A stretch of DNA of 43,987 bases, taken from assembly GCF_001426375.1 (NCBI RefSeq), contig NZ_LMEO01000018.1, positions 75,413-119,399 on the forward strand, given 5' to 3'. The notes under the pieces were generated by a model. The model did not search any database. It was not told the DNA's origin and saw only the letters and a program-made list of their open reading frames with translations. The stretch comes from Paenibacillus sp. Root444D2 (lineage in GTDB: Bacteria; Bacillota; Bacilli; Paenibacillales; NBRC-103111). Position 1 is the first letter of the stretch; the number at the start of each line of letters is the position of its first letter. Shown here in pieces: positions 6,835 to 14,917 of the stretch. Made by a program: the position numbers and the translations under genes.

Positions 6835-9219
6835 ATGGGGAAACAAAAACTTGTCTTAATCGGTAACGGTATGGCCGGAGTACGCTGTGTGGAAGAAATT
6901 CTGGCGCTTGCTCCGGATCGTTTCGAGATTACGATTTTCGGCGGCGAGCCGCATCCGAACTATAACCGCATCATGCTGTCCAAGGTGCTTCAGGGTGATA
7001 CAACCGTAAATGATATTACCATCAATGACTGGCAGTGGTATAGAGATAACGGCATAACGCTGTATGCAGGTGATCCGGCTGTCAACATCGATACGGCAAA
7101 GCGGCAGGTAATCAGTGAAAAGGGGCGTACTGTCGAGTACGATCAACTCATCCTCGCCACGGGCTCATTGCCGTTTATGCTTCCGCTGCCGGGGGCGGAT
7201 AAACCGGGCGTGACAGCTTTCCGGGATATTAACGATTGCAACAAAATGGTGGAAGCTTCTAAGTCATATAAGAAAGCTGTCGTTATCGGAGGCGGTCTGC
7301 TTGGTTTGGAAGCGGCGCGAGGTCTGCTTAATCTGGGCATGGAAGTCCATGTGGTGCATATTTTCAATTATTTAATGGAGCGCCAGCTGACTCCGACGTC
7401 GGCGAATATGCTGCGTAAAGAGCTGGAAAAGCAGGGGATGCGCTTTCTGCTTGAAAAGCAGACGGAAAAAATCATCGGTAAAAAACGGGTGGAAGGTCTG
7501 CAATTCAAGGATGGAAGCAAAGTAGAGGCCGACCTTATCGTTATTGCGGTAGGCGTGCGTCCGAACATCAAACTTGCGGCAGACAGCGGCATTGAAACAA
7601 ATAGGGCAATTGTCGTTAATGATTTTATGGAGACGAATATGCCTAACGTGTATGCTGTTGGGGAGTGTGCGGAGCACCGTGGAATGGTATACGGTCTCGT
7701 AGCACCGTTATATGATCAGGGCAAAGTGCTGGCGAAGAGAATTTGCGGCGTTGATACGGAAGGTTATTCAGGCTCCATTTTGTATTCGCAGCTGAAGGTA
7801 TCCGGGGTTGAGGTGTTTTCAGCCGGTGAGATTCGCGATTCTGAGATTACGACTTCGCTCAAAGAGATTAACGGCGTTCAAAACACGTATAAAAAAATTG
7901 CCATTCGCGACAACAAAATTGTCGGTGCGGTCTTGTTCGGAGACAGCAGTGAGGGCAACAAGCTGCTTGGGTACATCAAACAGCAAGCGGATGTCTCTGT
8001 GCTAGAGGAAGTAGCGGCAGGAGGAGGCGGTGCAGATGAAGTGTATGCGGCATCGCTGTCTCCTAACGCGACCGTATGCTCCTGTAACGGCGTAACGAAG
8101 GGTGCGATCATGGATGCGGTTCGCGAGAATGGCTGCGAAACGGTCGAAGACGTTCGCGCCTGCACGCGCGCATCGAGCACTTGCGGCGGATGTAAGCCGC
8201 TCATATCCGCGATGCTGCAGCTAGCGCTGCAGAGCAAGGATGCGCCGGCAGCGCCGAAGGAGACGGTTTGCGGCTGCACGACGCACAGCCATCAAGAGCT
8301 GCGCGCTGCTGTGCGCAGCGCAAGGTTTGCCACGGCGCGCGAAGCGATGAGCGCGCTGGGTTGGAGCAAGGCGGAAGGCTGCGCAGCGTGTCGTCCGGCA
8401 TTGCAGTACTACGTCGGCGAAGCGCTAGGCGCTGTGACCGACGGTGCGGGTGCTGGAGCGGCGGCTGAAGCAGCTCTGGCGGCGAGCTTGCTCGCCGATG
8501 GCACGTACGCCGCACGGCCCCGTATGTACGGCGGCGTCACGAGCGCCGAGCAGCTAAGGCGAATCGCGGATGTGGTCGACAAGTACAACATCCCGCTGGT
8601 GAAGCTGACCGGTGGCGGGCATCTGGATCTGCTGGGTATCGAGGCAGGGTGTGTACGCTCTGTCGGTGCGGAGCTCGGACAGCCGGATGCAGCGACTCCG
8701 ATCTACGGCAAAACCATAGCTTCCGTTGCAACATGCACTGGAATCGGATACGATCCCAGCGCTCTGCAGGATTCCATCGGGCTGGGTGCCAGCCTCGAAT
8801 ACAGATTGGAGCGCCTGCAAATGCCGGCTGCCGTGAGCGCAGCTGTCTCTGCAAGTCCTCTCCATCGCGCGGGGACGCTTGTCAAGGATCTTGGCATTGT
8901 CGGCGTGCCGGGCGGCTGGGAAATCTATGTTGGCGGCAGCGGGGGAGCGAAGCTCCGTCAAGGAGAGCTGCTGTGTATGGAGTCTTCAGAAGACGCGGTG
9001 CTAGAGCTGTCAGCGGCTTTCTTCCAGTGGTATCGTGAAGAGGCAAATTACGGTGAAACGACAGCACAGTGGGTCGAACGCATAGGCATTACAAAGCTGC
9101 GCGAAGGATTATTCAATCTCCTGTTCCGTGCTGAACTGATCGCGAGAATGAATGTGGAGCTCCAGGTTACGAAACAGAAGCAAATAAATCTGCAGCCGAC
9201 GGCTGCTTTGATAAGGTGA
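6835..9219 (+). CDS. nasB: Nitrate reductase electron-transfer subunit, NasB-type (nasD paralogue with a degenerate siroheme domain)
   Basis: A 794-residue protein, collinear with NasD over its whole length. The FAD/NAD(P)H domain is intact, and so are both BFD-type cysteine sets (C415, C417, C450, C453; C479, C481, C516, C519). In the former siroheme/[4Fe-4S] domain only C634 remains: the other three ligand positions are D640, S674 and R678. It therefore cannot be a normal nitrite reductase and best fits the NasB role of passing electrons from NAD(P)H to the molybdenum nitrate reductase encoded 9 bp downstream. B. subtilis NasB is of similar length (about 771). GTGGAGG precedes the ATG. The 62-bp gap before it holds a small CCCC/GGGG hairpin. 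Codons from about 8150 to 8650 are much more GC-rich than the rest, and this part includes an Ala/Gly-rich linker (about residues 535-555). Confidence 0.85.
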   Translation: MGKQKLVLIGNGMAGVRCVEEILALAPDRFEITIFGGEPHPNYNRIMLSKVLQGDTTVNDITINDWQWYRDNGITLYAGDPAVNIDTAKRQVISEKGRTVEYDQLILATGSLPFMLPLPGADKPGVTAFRDINDCNKMVEASKSYKKAVVIGGGLLGLEAARGLLNLGMEVHVVHIFNYLMERQLTPTSANMLRKELEKQGMRFLLEKQTEKIIGKKRVEGLQFKDGSKVEADLIVIAVGVRPNIKLAADSGIETNRAIVVNDFMETNMPNVYAVGECAEHRGMVYGLVAPLYDQGKVLAKRICGVDTEGYSGSILYSQLKVSGVEVFSAGEIRDSEITTSLKEINGVQNTYKKIAIRDNKIVGAVLFGDSSEGNKLLGYIKQQADVSVLEEVAAGGGGADEVYAASLSPNATVCSCNGVTKGAIMDAVRENGCETVEDVRACTRASSTCGGCKPLISAMLQLALQSKDAPAAPKETVCGCTTHSHQELRAAVRSARFATAREAMSALGWSKAEGCAACRPALQYYVGEALGAVTDGAGAGAAAEAALAASLLADGTYAARPRMYGGVTSAEQLRRIADVVDKYNIPLVKLTGGGHLDLLGIEAGCVRSVGAELGQPDAATPIYGKTIASVATCTGIGYDPSALQDSIGLGASLEYRLERLQMPAAVSAAVSASPLHRAGTLVKDLGIVGVPGGWEIYVGGSGGAKLRQGELLCMESSEDAVLELSAAFFQWYREEANYGETTAQWVERIGITKLREGLFNLLFRAELIARMNVELQVTKQKQINLQPTAALIR

Positions 9220-9228
9220 GCTGAGCGT

Positions 9229-11364
9229 ATGAGTCAATTATTAGAACAGGAACAAGGTGGTACTGGTTCTCTTCGTGTAATGGATACCCAGTGCCCTTTC
9301 TGCAGCGTGCAGTGTAAAATGCAGGTGATAGAAGAACGGGGCGCCGATGATGGGCGTCCGACTTATTCAGTCGTTCCGAAACCGAATGCGGCTTCGGAAG
9401 GGCGACTTTGTATAAAAGGCATGAATGCTTACCAGCACGTACTTACAGGAGAGCGTATTCTTCATCCGATGATGAAGAAGGATGGTCATTTCGTCCGTAT
9501 ATCGTGGAAGGACGCGTATGAACAGATCGTGAGCAAGCTTACTGAGCTTCGCGGTCAGTCCGGCAATCATACGATTGGCCTTTACGGAGGGGGCTCTCTG
9601 ACGAATGAATCCGCTTATTTGTTGGGGAAATTTGCTCGTGTTGCGCTTCAAACCAAATACATTGATTATAACGGCAGATTTTGTATGTCGGCAGCGGCTT
9701 CAGCAGGTGTCAAGGTGTTTGGCATCGACCGTGGTTTGACGAACCAACTGTCGGACATTGAATTGGCTGATTGCATGATACTGGCAGGGACGAATATTGC
9801 AGAGTGCCAGCCGACACTTATGCCTTATTTTACAAGAGCAAAAGAAAAGGGTGCCTTTATCATAGCGATCGATCCGAGGGAAACGGGTACGACTCGAATC
9901 GCGGATCTACATTTGAGAGTGAAGCCGGGTATGGATGCGACATTGGCTAACGGTATGCTGAAGATCCTGCTGGAAGAAGGGTTGATTGATCGAGATTTCA
10001 TCCAGCAGCGTACCAAAGGCTTTGCGGAACTGCAATCTCACTTGGAATCACTTGATCTCGCTGAGATTGTTGAGTTAACCGGTGTCCCCGCTGAGTTGAT
10101 CCGCAAAGCGACGCTGGCTTACGGTAAAGCGGCCACAGGCATGGTGTTCACGGCAAGAGGCGTTGAGCAGCAAACCGACGGGCATATGGCGGTTCGCAAT
10201 TTCCTAAACCTTGTTCTGCTGACAGGGAAAATCGGCAAACCGGGCTGCGGCTACGGCGCCGTCACGGGTCAAGGAAACGGTCAGGGCGGAAGGGAGCATG
10301 GACAGAAGGCTGACCAGCTTCCGGGCTACCGCTTGATCGAGAACCCCGAGGATCGCGCTTATGTCGCGAGTGTTTGGGGGATTGATCCGAGCGAGCTGCC
10401 TGGCAAAGGTGTTTCCGCTTACGAGATGATGGAGAAAGTTCACGAGCAGGAGATTCGCGCCTTGTTCGTAATGGGCTCCAATCCGCTCGTCTCCAATCCG
10501 AACGCTAACTTCGTCGAAGAAGGGCTGAAGAAGCTTGATTTTCTTGTTGTAGCCGACTTCCTGATGTCAGAGACAGCGCTGCTGGCAGATCTCATTTTAC
10601 CGGTATCTGCTTATCTGGAGAACGCAGGAACACTGACCAACCTCGAAGGACGCGTGCTGTTGAGGGAAGCCGGCCGTCCTGCGCCGGGTGAAGCGAAGCA
10701 TGATTGGCAGATTCTCTGTGATTTGGCTGATAGGCTGGGCAAGGGTCAATACTTCAACTACGCAGATGTCGAAAACATCTTTGATGAGCTTCGCTTAGCC
10801 AGTCGCGGCGGTGCAGCGGATTACTACGGCATAACGTATGACCGTTTACGGAAGGATGAGGGAGTCTATTGGCCATGTCCGGAGCTGGAGCATCCCGGTG
10901 CGAAGCGGTTGTTTGAATCGTCATTTCCGCTTCCGGAAGGCAAAGCGCTGCTGACTTCTGTGGAGAATCATTTGCCGAAAGAGCAAGTCAGCGAGGAGTT
11001 TCCGCTATACCTGACAACCGGTCGTGTGCTTACGCATTATTTGACTGGCGTGCAGACAAGAAGAAGTCATTCTTTGGCGGCGCAAGACGTGGAGTCTTTC
11101 ATGGAGATTCATCCGAAGACGGCCATGAAGTACCGCATCGAAGATGCCACTCTCGTCAAATTGGAATCCCGACGCGGCACGATCTATGTGCGCAGCAGGT
11201 TCAGCAGCGACATTCGGGAAGACACCGTCTTCGTACCGATGCATTGGGGCGATACGCAGAACGTCAATAAAATTACGCATGACGCGCTCGATCCGACTTG
11301 TAAAATGCCAGGTTTTAAAGTTTGTGCAGTTAAGGTGAGTTCGTTAGTTTCGGAATATGCTTAA
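9229..11364 (+). CDS. nasC: Assimilatory nitrate reductase, catalytic molybdenum subunit
   Basis: A 711-residue member of the DMSO reductase superfamily, matching B. subtilis NasC in length (about 710). The N-terminal [4Fe-4S] ligands are C22, C25, C29 and C61 (CPFCSVQC and GRLCIKG). The candidate molybdenum ligand is C152 in NGRFCMSAA. The rest is the bis-molybdopterin guanine dinucleotide binding fold, ending in the C-terminal molydopterin-binding domain (YLTTGR, then PMHWGD). It reduces nitrate to nitrite in the cytoplasm. AAGGTGAG overlaps the nasB stop, so the two genes are very probably translated from one message. No nasF-like siroheme synthesis gene follows, unlike in B. subtilis. Confidence 0.93.
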   Translation: MSQLLEQEQGGTGSLRVMDTQCPFCSVQCKMQVIEERGADDGRPTYSVVPKPNAASEGRLCIKGMNAYQHVLTGERILHPMMKKDGHFVRISWKDAYEQIVSKLTELRGQSGNHTIGLYGGGSLTNESAYLLGKFARVALQTKYIDYNGRFCMSAAASAGVKVFGIDRGLTNQLSDIELADCMILAGTNIAECQPTLMPYFTRAKEKGAFIIAIDPRETGTTRIADLHLRVKPGMDATLANGMLKILLEEGLIDRDFIQQRTKGFAELQSHLESLDLAEIVELTGVPAELIRKATLAYGKAATGMVFTARGVEQQTDGHMAVRNFLNLVLLTGKIGKPGCGYGAVTGQGNGQGGREHGQKADQLPGYRLIENPEDRAYVASVWGIDPSELPGKGVSAYEMMEKVHEQEIRALFVMGSNPLVSNPNANFVEEGLKKLDFLVVADFLMSETALLADLILPVSAYLENAGTLTNLEGRVLLREAGRPAPGEAKHDWQILCDLADRLGKGQYFNYADVENIFDELRLASRGGAADYYGITYDRLRKDEGVYWPCPELEHPGAKRLFESSFPLPEGKALLTSVENHLPKEQVSEEFPLYLTTGRVLTHYLTGVQTRRSHSLAAQDVESFMEIHPKTAMKYRIEDATLVKLESRRGTIYVRSRFSSDIREDTVFVPMHWGDTQNVNKITHDALDPTCKMPGFKVCAVKVSSLVSEYA

Positions 11365-11383
11365 TCTCATGTAAACCGATCCT

Positions 11384-11421
11384 GTTGAGGCTTTGTTAGC
11401 CTCGACCAAGGGTTGGTTTTA
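11384..11421 (+). terminator. Possible terminator of the nas operon
   Basis: A 9-bp stem GTTGAGGCT/AGCCTCGAC with one T-G pair and a 5-nt loop lies about 20 bp after the nasC stop. The T-rich tail begins only about 10 bp later and is interrupted, so termination may be weak. Confidence 0.4.
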
Positions 11422-11440
11422 TCTTGTTTCTAAACTCAGC

Positions 11441-11446
11441 TATAAT
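11441..11446 (+). promoter_or_regulatory. Probable -10 element for the DinB/YfiT gene
   Basis: TATAAT stands 34 bp before the ATG at 11480. No convincing -35 lies at the standard distance, so only the -10 is called. Confidence 0.35.
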
Positions 11447-11479
11447 AGAGAAAAAAGATGATGCAGGAGGCTCGGTCAT

Positions 11480-12007
11480 ATGGATGAGTTACGCTTCCCT
11501 ATTGGATTGTTTACACACGAAGGTGAAATTTCACGGGAGCAGTTGCAGGAGTGGATGGCTGACATCGAGTCTACGCCAAATAGACTTCGTGAGGCGGTTG
11601 CTGGGCTGTCTGACGAGCAGCTGGATACGCCTTATCGCCCAGGAGGGTGGACGCTGCGGCAAGTCGTGCATCACGTCGCAGACAGCCATATGAACAGCTA
11701 CACAAGGTTCAAGCTGGCGCTGACGGAGGAAGAACCGACGATCAGACCTTACTACGAGGAGCGCTGGGCTGAGCTTAGCGATGGCAAGTCAGCTCCGGTA
11801 GAGCTGTCGCTTACCTTGCTGGATGCTTTGCACAGCCGCTGGATGATTGTTCTGCATGCTATGCAGCACGAGCAATTTGCTCGCGCATTCGTACATCCAG
11901 AGTCAGGGAAGACGATTCGACTGGATTGGAACGTTGGCAATTACGCATGGCATGGTAATCATCATATTGCCCACATCACGAGCTTGCGCGCTCGCAGGGG
12001 CTGGTAA
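11480..12007 (+). CDS. yfiT: DinB/YfiT-family putative metal-dependent hydrolase or bacillithiol transferase
   Basis: A 175-residue four-helix DinB-superfamily protein close in size and pattern to B. subtilis YfiT (about 178). Family marks are GGWTLRQVVHHVADSH and the C-terminal WHGNHHIAHI. Likely metal ligands are H65, H158 and H162 (assigned by motif, not structure). Members of this superfamily are thiol S-transferases (bacillithiol) or metal-dependent hydrolases; the substrate cannot be told from sequence. AGGAGG at 11465-11470 fixes the start. It is monocistronic, with a weak promoter upstream and a two-way terminator after it. Confidence 0.85.
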   Translation: MDELRFPIGLFTHEGEISREQLQEWMADIESTPNRLREAVAGLSDEQLDTPYRPGGWTLRQVVHHVADSHMNSYTRFKLALTEEEPTIRPYYEERWAELSDGKSAPVELSLTLLDALHSRWMIVLHAMQHEQFARAFVHPESGKTIRLDWNVGNYAWHGNHHIAHITSLRARRGW

Positions 12008-12011
12008 ACAA

Positions 12012-12048
12012 CGAAAACCCGTTAAGTCACAGGACTTAGCGGGTTTTT
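12012..12048. terminator. Bidirectional intrinsic terminator
   Basis: The stem AAAACCCG.TAAGTC/GACTTA.CGGGTTTTT has an A-run on one side and a T-run on the other. It can end both the yfiT transcript and the convergent anti-sigma transcript. It overlaps the last codons of the minus-strand gene. Confidence 0.85.
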
Positions 12049-13361
12049 CCGACTCTGCCATTATCCACTTCATCACTGAAGCTTGATTCAGCCTGATCAT
12101 CATTCAAATAGCGGCCGACTTTATCGATCCACTCTTGTACGTAGTGATCGGTTGCCCACTGTGCCATAACGAGCTTCTCACCGGGCTGGAGGTCCAAGGT
12201 TAGTTGTGGATCATTTCCCGGCGCTTGCCCGTAAGGGTAGAACTTGAGCTTACCGTTCTCGAAGATGACGATCATATCATTCATTGGCGATGTTAACGCA
12301 TCGGTCGCTAACGGCCAAGAGGACTGGATAGAACTCCATGAGCAGCAAAGATCATCGTGATTGATGACTTTATCAGGCAGCTCTCGCGGGAAGTCGTGCA
12401 GAATGTAGCTATCAGGCGTTGCTGCGCTAATTCGCGGCGTCTCCGCGATCTTGCCGACCCAGCGGCCTGGTTCACGCTGGACGGTCCAGCTTTGGCCTGT
12501 AATCTCACCAAGCAATTTGGCAGAGCTGCCCGGTACATTTGTAAGGATGCTGCTACTGCTGCTGCCATATAAATCGGTGATCGAAACATGGTTCTTGTCC
12601 ACCGGTTTGTTATAGAACTGCACAGTATGCCCTTCTTTTAATTGCGGGAGGGTACGAACCCAGATACGTTCCGCTTGATAAGGGGCATTACCTCGCCAAG
12701 CCTCCTCCGATTCAGCAATGGAAACATATTGATTCCCAGCAAATAACAGGGTCTCCACGCGATTTAACTGTTCGTCAGCTTGATCGGGGAACGCTTCTGG
12801 TTTCACGGGTTGATCAGCTAGATGAGCAGATAAATAGTGGAACTCGTCTGTTTTCGTTTTATGAACCAAGGATTCGATTTTCCAAAAATTTTGCTTATAG
12901 GGCATCAGAATTCCTGTGCCCTCGGATGTCTTCTGCAGTTGGCCTCGAACCGGTGCTATAAGCATTGTTCGATAAGTACTATAACGAATGGGTCCTAAAG
13001 CATGCTGCGCCTCAGTATTGTTAGATTCACGCTCGGTCCTTAGCCCAATAAGCAGTGCGGTGCTTATTGGGGCAGGAGACGAACTAGTGGACGCTGCAGT
13101 CGTAACAGAAGCATCCATTGCAGGAGCTGCATCACTTTGCGTATGGATTGAACTCCACGGAAAGAGCAATAATGCAGCAGCAATCGCACCGAGTCCGGCG
13201 AAACAGAATATGGGCTTTACCTTCGGCTTCGCTCGTTCCTTCCGCTCAATGGCTTCCTCGATCTCGCCCTGAAGCTTGGAAGAAAAGCCAGATTGCTTAA
13301 GCGGTCCTGATTCCAATTGCTTATGTAAATCATCCGGATCAGGAGTTTTCAAGCGCTTCAC
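12036..13361 (-). CDS. Putative membrane-anchored anti-sigma factor
   Basis: A protein of about 441 residues with a charged cytoplasmic N-terminus (1-49), one membrane segment (about 50-70) and a large extracytoplasmic domain of unknown fold. It overlaps the 3' end of the upstream ECF sigma gene by 23 bp, which is the usual layout of a sigma/anti-sigma pair. I do not recognise a zinc-binding ZAS motif (HxxxCxxC) in the N-terminus. The first possible start is GTG at 13361, but AAGGAG stands only 1 bp before it; TTG at 13352, about 10 bp after AAGGAG, may be the real start. The function as anti-sigma factor is inferred from context and topology only. Confidence 0.7.
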   Translation of the reverse strand: MKRLKTPDPDDLHKQLESGPLKQSGFSSKLQGEIEEAIERKERAKPKVKPIFCFAGLGAIAAALLLFPWSSIHTQSDAAPAMDASVTTAASTSSSPAPISTALLIGLRTERESNNTEAQHALGPIRYSTYRTMLIAPVRGQLQKTSEGTGILMPYKQNFWKIESLVHKTKTDEFHYLSAHLADQPVKPEAFPDQADEQLNRVETLLFAGNQYVSIAESEEAWRGNAPYQAERIWVRTLPQLKEGHTVQFYNKPVDKNHVSITDLYGSSSSSILTNVPGSSAKLLGEITGQSWTVQREPGRWVGKIAETPRISAATPDSYILHDFPRELPDKVINHDDLCCSWSSIQSSWPLATDALTSPMNDMIVIFENGKLKFYPYGQAPGNDPQLTLDLQPGEKLVMAQWATDHYVQEWIDKVGRYLNDDQAESSFSDEVDNGRVGKTR

Positions 13362-13905
13362 GCTCCTTCAAACTGATCACCTTGAGTCTGGCGTGGTGAA
13401 GTCGGGATTTAACGGTTCCCTCCGAGATGTTAAGGATGGCAGCCATTTCTTTCGTTGAGAGCTGATAATGGGCATGCAAAATTAAAATTTCTCTGTATTT
13501 TGGGGACAGAGATATCACTTTTTTCCATATATCACTAGCATATAATTTCTCCATCGCTTCTGTTTCTGCTGATTGTGATGTGCCTGCAGATTGAATGAAG
13601 CCAACAAGTGTAACTTTGCGCCAAAATGCTTTGCGTAGGTAGTCATAAGCAGTATTACGTGTAATGGTAAGCAGCCAGGTTTTGACCGAAGCTTCACCAC
13701 GGAATGTAGTAAGATTGCGATATACTTTCAGGAAAGCATCCTGCGTAATGTCATCTGCTAAATCTGAATTGCGGCAAATACTAAACGCATAATTCCATAC
13801 ATCATTACCATAGGTTTCCATTATATTGCGAAGAATCACTTTCTGATCCGTTGTTTCAGATACGTACTTTAAGTAATCAAATACATGGACACCGGTCGTC
13901 TCCAT
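13339..13905 (-). CDS. ECF-subfamily RNA polymerase sigma factor
   Basis: A 188-residue sigma-70 family protein. Region 2 (about residues 28-95) contains ADDITQDAFLKVYRNL and the KTWLLTITRNTAYDYLR stretch used for -10 melting. Region 4 (about 132-180) holds the helix-turn-helix LSTKEMAAILNISEGTVKSR, which reads the -35. There is no region 3. AGAGGTGAG lies directly before the ATG. A GAAC-N17-CGTC promoter 21-45 bp upstream matches the ECF (SigX/SigW-like) pattern, so the gene probably activates itself. The partner at 12036-13361 would hold it at the membrane until a signal, likely envelope-related, releases it. Confidence 0.9.
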   Translation of the reverse strand: METTGVHVFDYLKYVSETTDQKVILRNIMETYGNDVWNYAFSICRNSDLADDITQDAFLKVYRNLTTFRGEASVKTWLLTITRNTAYDYLRKAFWRKVTLVGFIQSAGTSQSAETEAMEKLYASDIWKKVISLSPKYREILILHAHYQLSTKEMAAILNISEGTVKSRLHHARLKVISLKEREALENS

Positions 13906-13925
13906 TCTCTCACCTCTCTGAATTA

Positions 13926-13950
13926 GACGTTACAAGTACAAAAAAAGTTC
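13926..13950 (-). promoter_or_regulatory. ECF-type autoregulatory promoter
   Basis: Read on the minus strand, GAAC (13950-13947, followed by a T-run) is separated by exactly 17 bp from CGTC (13929-13926). This is the ECF pattern (AAC motif with T-rich flank, N16-17, CGTC/CGTA). The predicted start of transcription leaves a leader of only about 14 nt, which still contains the ribosome binding site. Confidence 0.65.
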
Positions 13951-14244
13951 GGATTTTTATAAAAAAATCATGCCTTATAGGATTCGAGAGCGAACTGGCA
14001 GATGAGTCTAACTTCTACATGTAATTTTTAAAATGGCTATAGCTCGAAATCTGGAGGAGATTTGCTTCGAGGGAGAGAATCGAAGAGAGACAACACTAAA
14101 GAGATTATTCAGGAATACCAAGAGAACAAGAGGCCGAGAAAGTAAGCTCGTTCTTGATGTGTCTTGACAATAGAAGGCCTTAACACGCAATATGAAGAAA
14201 GGACACAGGATGAAAGATCAGGTCCTTCGGAGAGGAAGAACACC
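13951..14244. other. Intergenic region between the divergent sigma and 14245 genes
   Basis: About 290 bp with no credible coding frame. It should contain the promoter of the plus-strand gene at 14245, but no clear -35/-10 pair was found. A frame open from 14164 runs into that gene without a ribosome binding site. Confidence 0.4.
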
Positions 14245-14694
14245 ATGAATTTCGTTGAGCATATAGTGGATCATTTGCGGTCTGGACAAATTAAGAACTA
14301 TCCGCAGCCGATTGCTCTGAACTTGGGCTTAGTTTATACAGTTAAACTGGAAGACAGGAAGACGAATTTAATTTGGCTGCCTTTCGAATTTACAGGTCTC
14401 GCTTACATTGATATGGGGCAACTAGTGAACGTACATCCCTATTATCGAGGCGTTATTATCGAGGAAATCGAACTCTCGCGCGGAACGGATCTGCATAAGC
14501 CGCAAACGGAGGAAGCTTTCATTAAAGCCATATTTATTAAAAGCTGGGAGATGCATCAACTGTTGCAGGAGGAAAAGTATGCGAGTCTGCAGGGTAATGC
14601 TCCAGATTTCCTGACCAAAATGTTATACATAACAGATTGGCTGCGCTATTATAATTCCGTTATAACAGTGGGTGCTGGCAAAAAGATCGGCTAA
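14245..14694 (+). CDS. Hypothetical protein, 149 residues
   Basis: I do not recognise a family. The protein is soluble, has no signal peptide or membrane segment, and shows no clear cofactor motif. The frame is open from 14164, but the ATG at 14245 is preceded by GGAGAGGAAG at about 9 bp, so the shorter protein is chosen. It stands alone, between the divergent sigma operon and a terminator. Confidence 0.6.
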   Translation: MNFVEHIVDHLRSGQIKNYPQPIALNLGLVYTVKLEDRKTNLIWLPFEFTGLAYIDMGQLVNVHPYYRGVIIEEIELSRGTDLHKPQTEEAFIKAIFIKSWEMHQLLQEEKYASLQGNAPDFLTKMLYITDWLRYYNSVITVGAGKKIG

Positions 14695-14717
14695 ATGTGC
14701 CGTTTTTCGTTGGAAAG

Positions 14718-14763
14718 TAAGGATTATGTTTTCTACATGTGTAGAAAGCATGGTCCTTTTTTG
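14718..14763 (+). terminator. Intrinsic terminator after the 14245 gene
   Basis: Arms AAGGA..ATG.TTTCTAC and GTAGAAA.CAT..TCCTT close on a 4-nt loop, followed by six T residues. Confidence 0.8.
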
Positions 14764-14917
14764 TATCCATCCCTATGGCTATAGTCCCATAGTTGATAGT
14801 TCTTGGCACCTTGGATCACTAGGCTTTAAGCCTGTTCTCAAAGCATTGTAGAAGGCTTATCCTAAAGACTGGTGTAAACGATGCCAAAAACTCATGGAGA
14901 AGCGGAGAGTAAGAAAA

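Noticed and set aside
14764..14917. c-di-GMP riboswitch before the SLH gene
   Set aside because: Words like GATGCCAAAA recall the GEMM motif, but the required paired regions and conserved core are missing.
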